Shown in pieces: positions 25,748 to 26,987 of a DNA stretch of 26,987 nucleotides. Below the pieces are notes generated by a model, which saw only the letters and a program-made list of their open reading frames with translations, did no database searches and was not told where the DNA came from. This DNA is from Ignavibacteria bacterium (GTDB lineage Bacteria; Bacteroidota; Ignavibacteria; Ignavibacteriales; Melioribacteraceae): positions 1 through 26,987 of the forward strand of contig DSBF01000407.1 of assembly GCA_011049495.1 (NCBI GenBank). The letters are read 5' to 3'. The translations under genes were made by a program, and so were the position numbers. Position 1 is the stretch's first letter. Every line of letters starts with the position of its first letter.

Positions 25748-26983
25748 TTGATAAAAAAACTTGCCATAAATTTTTCTTCTTTAACCGCGTTACAAATCAG
25801 TAATTATATCATCCCGCTAATTACGTTCCCTTATTTAGTCCGTGTTTTGGGACCAACAAATTTTGGATTAGCAAACTTTGCATTTGCCTTTTTAGTTTAC
25901 TTCAATACTGTTATTGAATTTGGTTTTAATTTTTCATCAACACGAGAAATTGCTCAATCAAAAGGCGATAAAGATAAAATCAATCATCTTTTTAATTTGA
26001 CCTTCTTCAGTAAAATCATTTTGCTTATTCCAATTTCGATTCTGTATTTTATTCTTATCTCAGTATTTTCATTCTTCAGTGAAAACTTTTTGATTTATAC
26101 AATTGCTTATTTCTCAATAATCGGCAATTTATTATTCCCGGTTTGGTTCTTTCAAGGCATTGAGAAAATGTATTATATAACAATCTTTAATATTGTCTTT
26201 AGAGTTATTGGTGTTGTGTTTATTTTTTTATTTGTAGTTAAGGAAGAAGATTTGATAATATATTTAGTAATTACTTCAGGTGTTCTTTTATTAACCGGTG
26301 TCTCATCTATTTACTATATACTTAGACAGAAATTAGTTGATTTAACACTTCCGAAGTATGAATCAATAAAACAACATTTGAGAGAAGGATTTAATTTATT
26401 TTCATCACAATACTTGATCATGCTATACACTACATCAAACACATTTATACTGGGATTGATAAGTGGTAGCGCAGCAGTCGGATTTTTTACCGGCGCAGAT
26501 AAAATTCGTTCCGCAGTTCAGAATGTCGGAGGAATTGCCGGGCAAACAATTTTTCCGCATATATCTAATTTGTTCCGGGATCAAAAAGCATTGGCAATAA
26601 AATTTCTTAATAAGTATATAATAGTTATTGGAATACCAGCATTTTTATTAAGCACATCTCTTTTTTTATTTAGCGAAGAATTAATACTTCTTATATTGGG
26701 TAAACAATATTTAAACTCGGTTCAAATATTAAAATGGCTTGCTTATCTTCCGTTCATTATATTCTTAAGCAATATTTTTGGAATACAATACATGCTCGGA
26801 CAAGGATTTGATAGCGAGTTCAGAAAAATTATCTCTGTTGGTGCAATAATGAATTTAATTTTACTAATAATACTTGTTCCACTATATGGAGCAGAAGGAA
26901 CAGCAGCAAGTATGTTTAGTACTGAGATAGTAATTACATTATTAACATTTATCTTTTTTATCCGGCATAAAAATGAAATATGA
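25748..26983 (+). CDS. Polysaccharide flippase, Wzx/RfbX type
   Basis: A 411-residue integral membrane protein with about twelve hydrophobic helices, belonging to the MOP flippase superfamily that moves lipid-linked oligosaccharides across the inner membrane. The N-terminus SNYIIPLITFPYLVRVLGP followed by TNFGLANFAFAF is highly typical of O-antigen or exopolysaccharide flippases, as are EFGFNFSSTREIA and VWFFQGIEKM. The only suitable start is TTG at 25748, since the first in-frame ATG lies deep in the protein; no ribosome site is visible, so translation may depend on the upstream EnvC-like gene 14 bases away. A likely next gene begins at ATG 26980, overlapping its stop. The position suggests the start of a surface polysaccharide cluster. 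Confidence 0.9.
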   Translation: MIKKLAINFSSLTALQISNYIIPLITFPYLVRVLGPTNFGLANFAFAFLVYFNTVIEFGFNFSSTREIAQSKGDKDKINHLFNLTFFSKIILLIPISILYFILISVFSFFSENFLIYTIAYFSIIGNLLFPVWFFQGIEKMYYITIFNIVFRVIGVVFIFLFVVKEEDLIIYLVITSGVLLLTGVSSIYYILRQKLVDLTLPKYESIKQHLREGFNLFSSQYLIMLYTTSNTFILGLISGSAAVGFFTGADKIRSAVQNVGGIAGQTIFPHISNLFRDQKALAIKFLNKYIIVIGIPAFLLSTSLFLFSEELILLILGKQYLNSVQILKWLAYLPFIIFLSNIFGIQYMLGQGFDSEFRKIISVGAIMNLILLIILVPLYGAEGTAASMFSTEIVITLLTFIFFIRHKNEI

Positions 26984-26987
26984 TTAC
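26980..26987 (+). CDS. Possible start of a further gene, cut by the window end
   Basis: ATG at 26980 overlaps the TGA stop of the flippase in the ATGA arrangement common in this window. Only two and a half codons are visible, so nothing can be said about the product. Confidence 0.25.

Noticed and set aside
1..26987. CRISPR array, insertion sequence, prophage, integrative element or tRNA gene
   Set aside because: No regularly spaced repeats, transposase or integrase motifs, terminal inverted repeats or tRNA cloverleaf sequences were found on either strand by inspection.

Overview
The window is AT-rich bacterial chromosome, densely packed and mostly on the + strand. I infer an Ignavibacteria-like member of the Bacteroidota/Chlorobi group. 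The reasons are a C-terminal type IX secretion (T9SS) sorting domain of the NYPNPFNPST type, a B12-dependent ribonucleotide reductase, a type-2 isoleucyl-tRNA synthetase, many lipoprotein and FadL-like envelope genes, and clear Shine-Dalgarno sites in front of several genes. No tRNA, rRNA, CRISPR array, insertion sequence or phage gene was seen. The assignment is by recall of family hallmarks, not by a search.

Layout. (1) 2-3046: the 3' part of nrdJ (class II ribonucleotide reductase), closed by a hairpin. (2) 3229-11378: a compact run of yggS, divIVA, a purine nucleoside phosphorylase, a four-helix membrane/coiled-coil protein, ileS, a DksA-like gene with a histone-like tail, lspA and rluD, followed by a two-helix membrane protein (11444-12142). 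Apart from the two inserted genes, the order matches the ylmE...divIVA-ileS-ylyA-lspA-ylyB locus of Gram-positive bacteria. (3) 14267-12251, minus strand: a T9SS-targeted multiheme cytochrome gene broken by two frameshifts, one internal stop and a lost heme cysteine. (4) 14547-19911: cysS, a small membrane protein, an outer-membrane barrel, a tyrosine-rich lipoprotein and a FadL-like porin. (5) 19976-20944: rsgA, whose start codon lies directly behind a strong terminator. It converges on a minus-strand ATP-grasp gene with overlapping stop codons. (6) 21947-26983: a TPR lipoprotein, a DUF4292 lipoprotein, an EnvC-like murein hydrolase activator and a Wzx-type flippase, a tightly packed envelope operon that may continue past the window.

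How the genes fit together. Most of the window serves translation (ileS, cysS, rluD, rsgA), nucleotide supply (nrdJ, PNP) and envelope growth and division (DivIVA, the membrane coil protein, LspA, EnvC-like, flippase, lipoproteins). The most unusual items are the decaying cytochrome, the conserved division/ileS/lspA synteny with a membrane-anchored DivIVA-like coil inserted, the DksA-like protein with a rearranged zinc finger and lysine-rich tail, and the tyrosine- and Ser/Arg-rich lipoprotein. I found no clear evidence of a wholly new multigene system.
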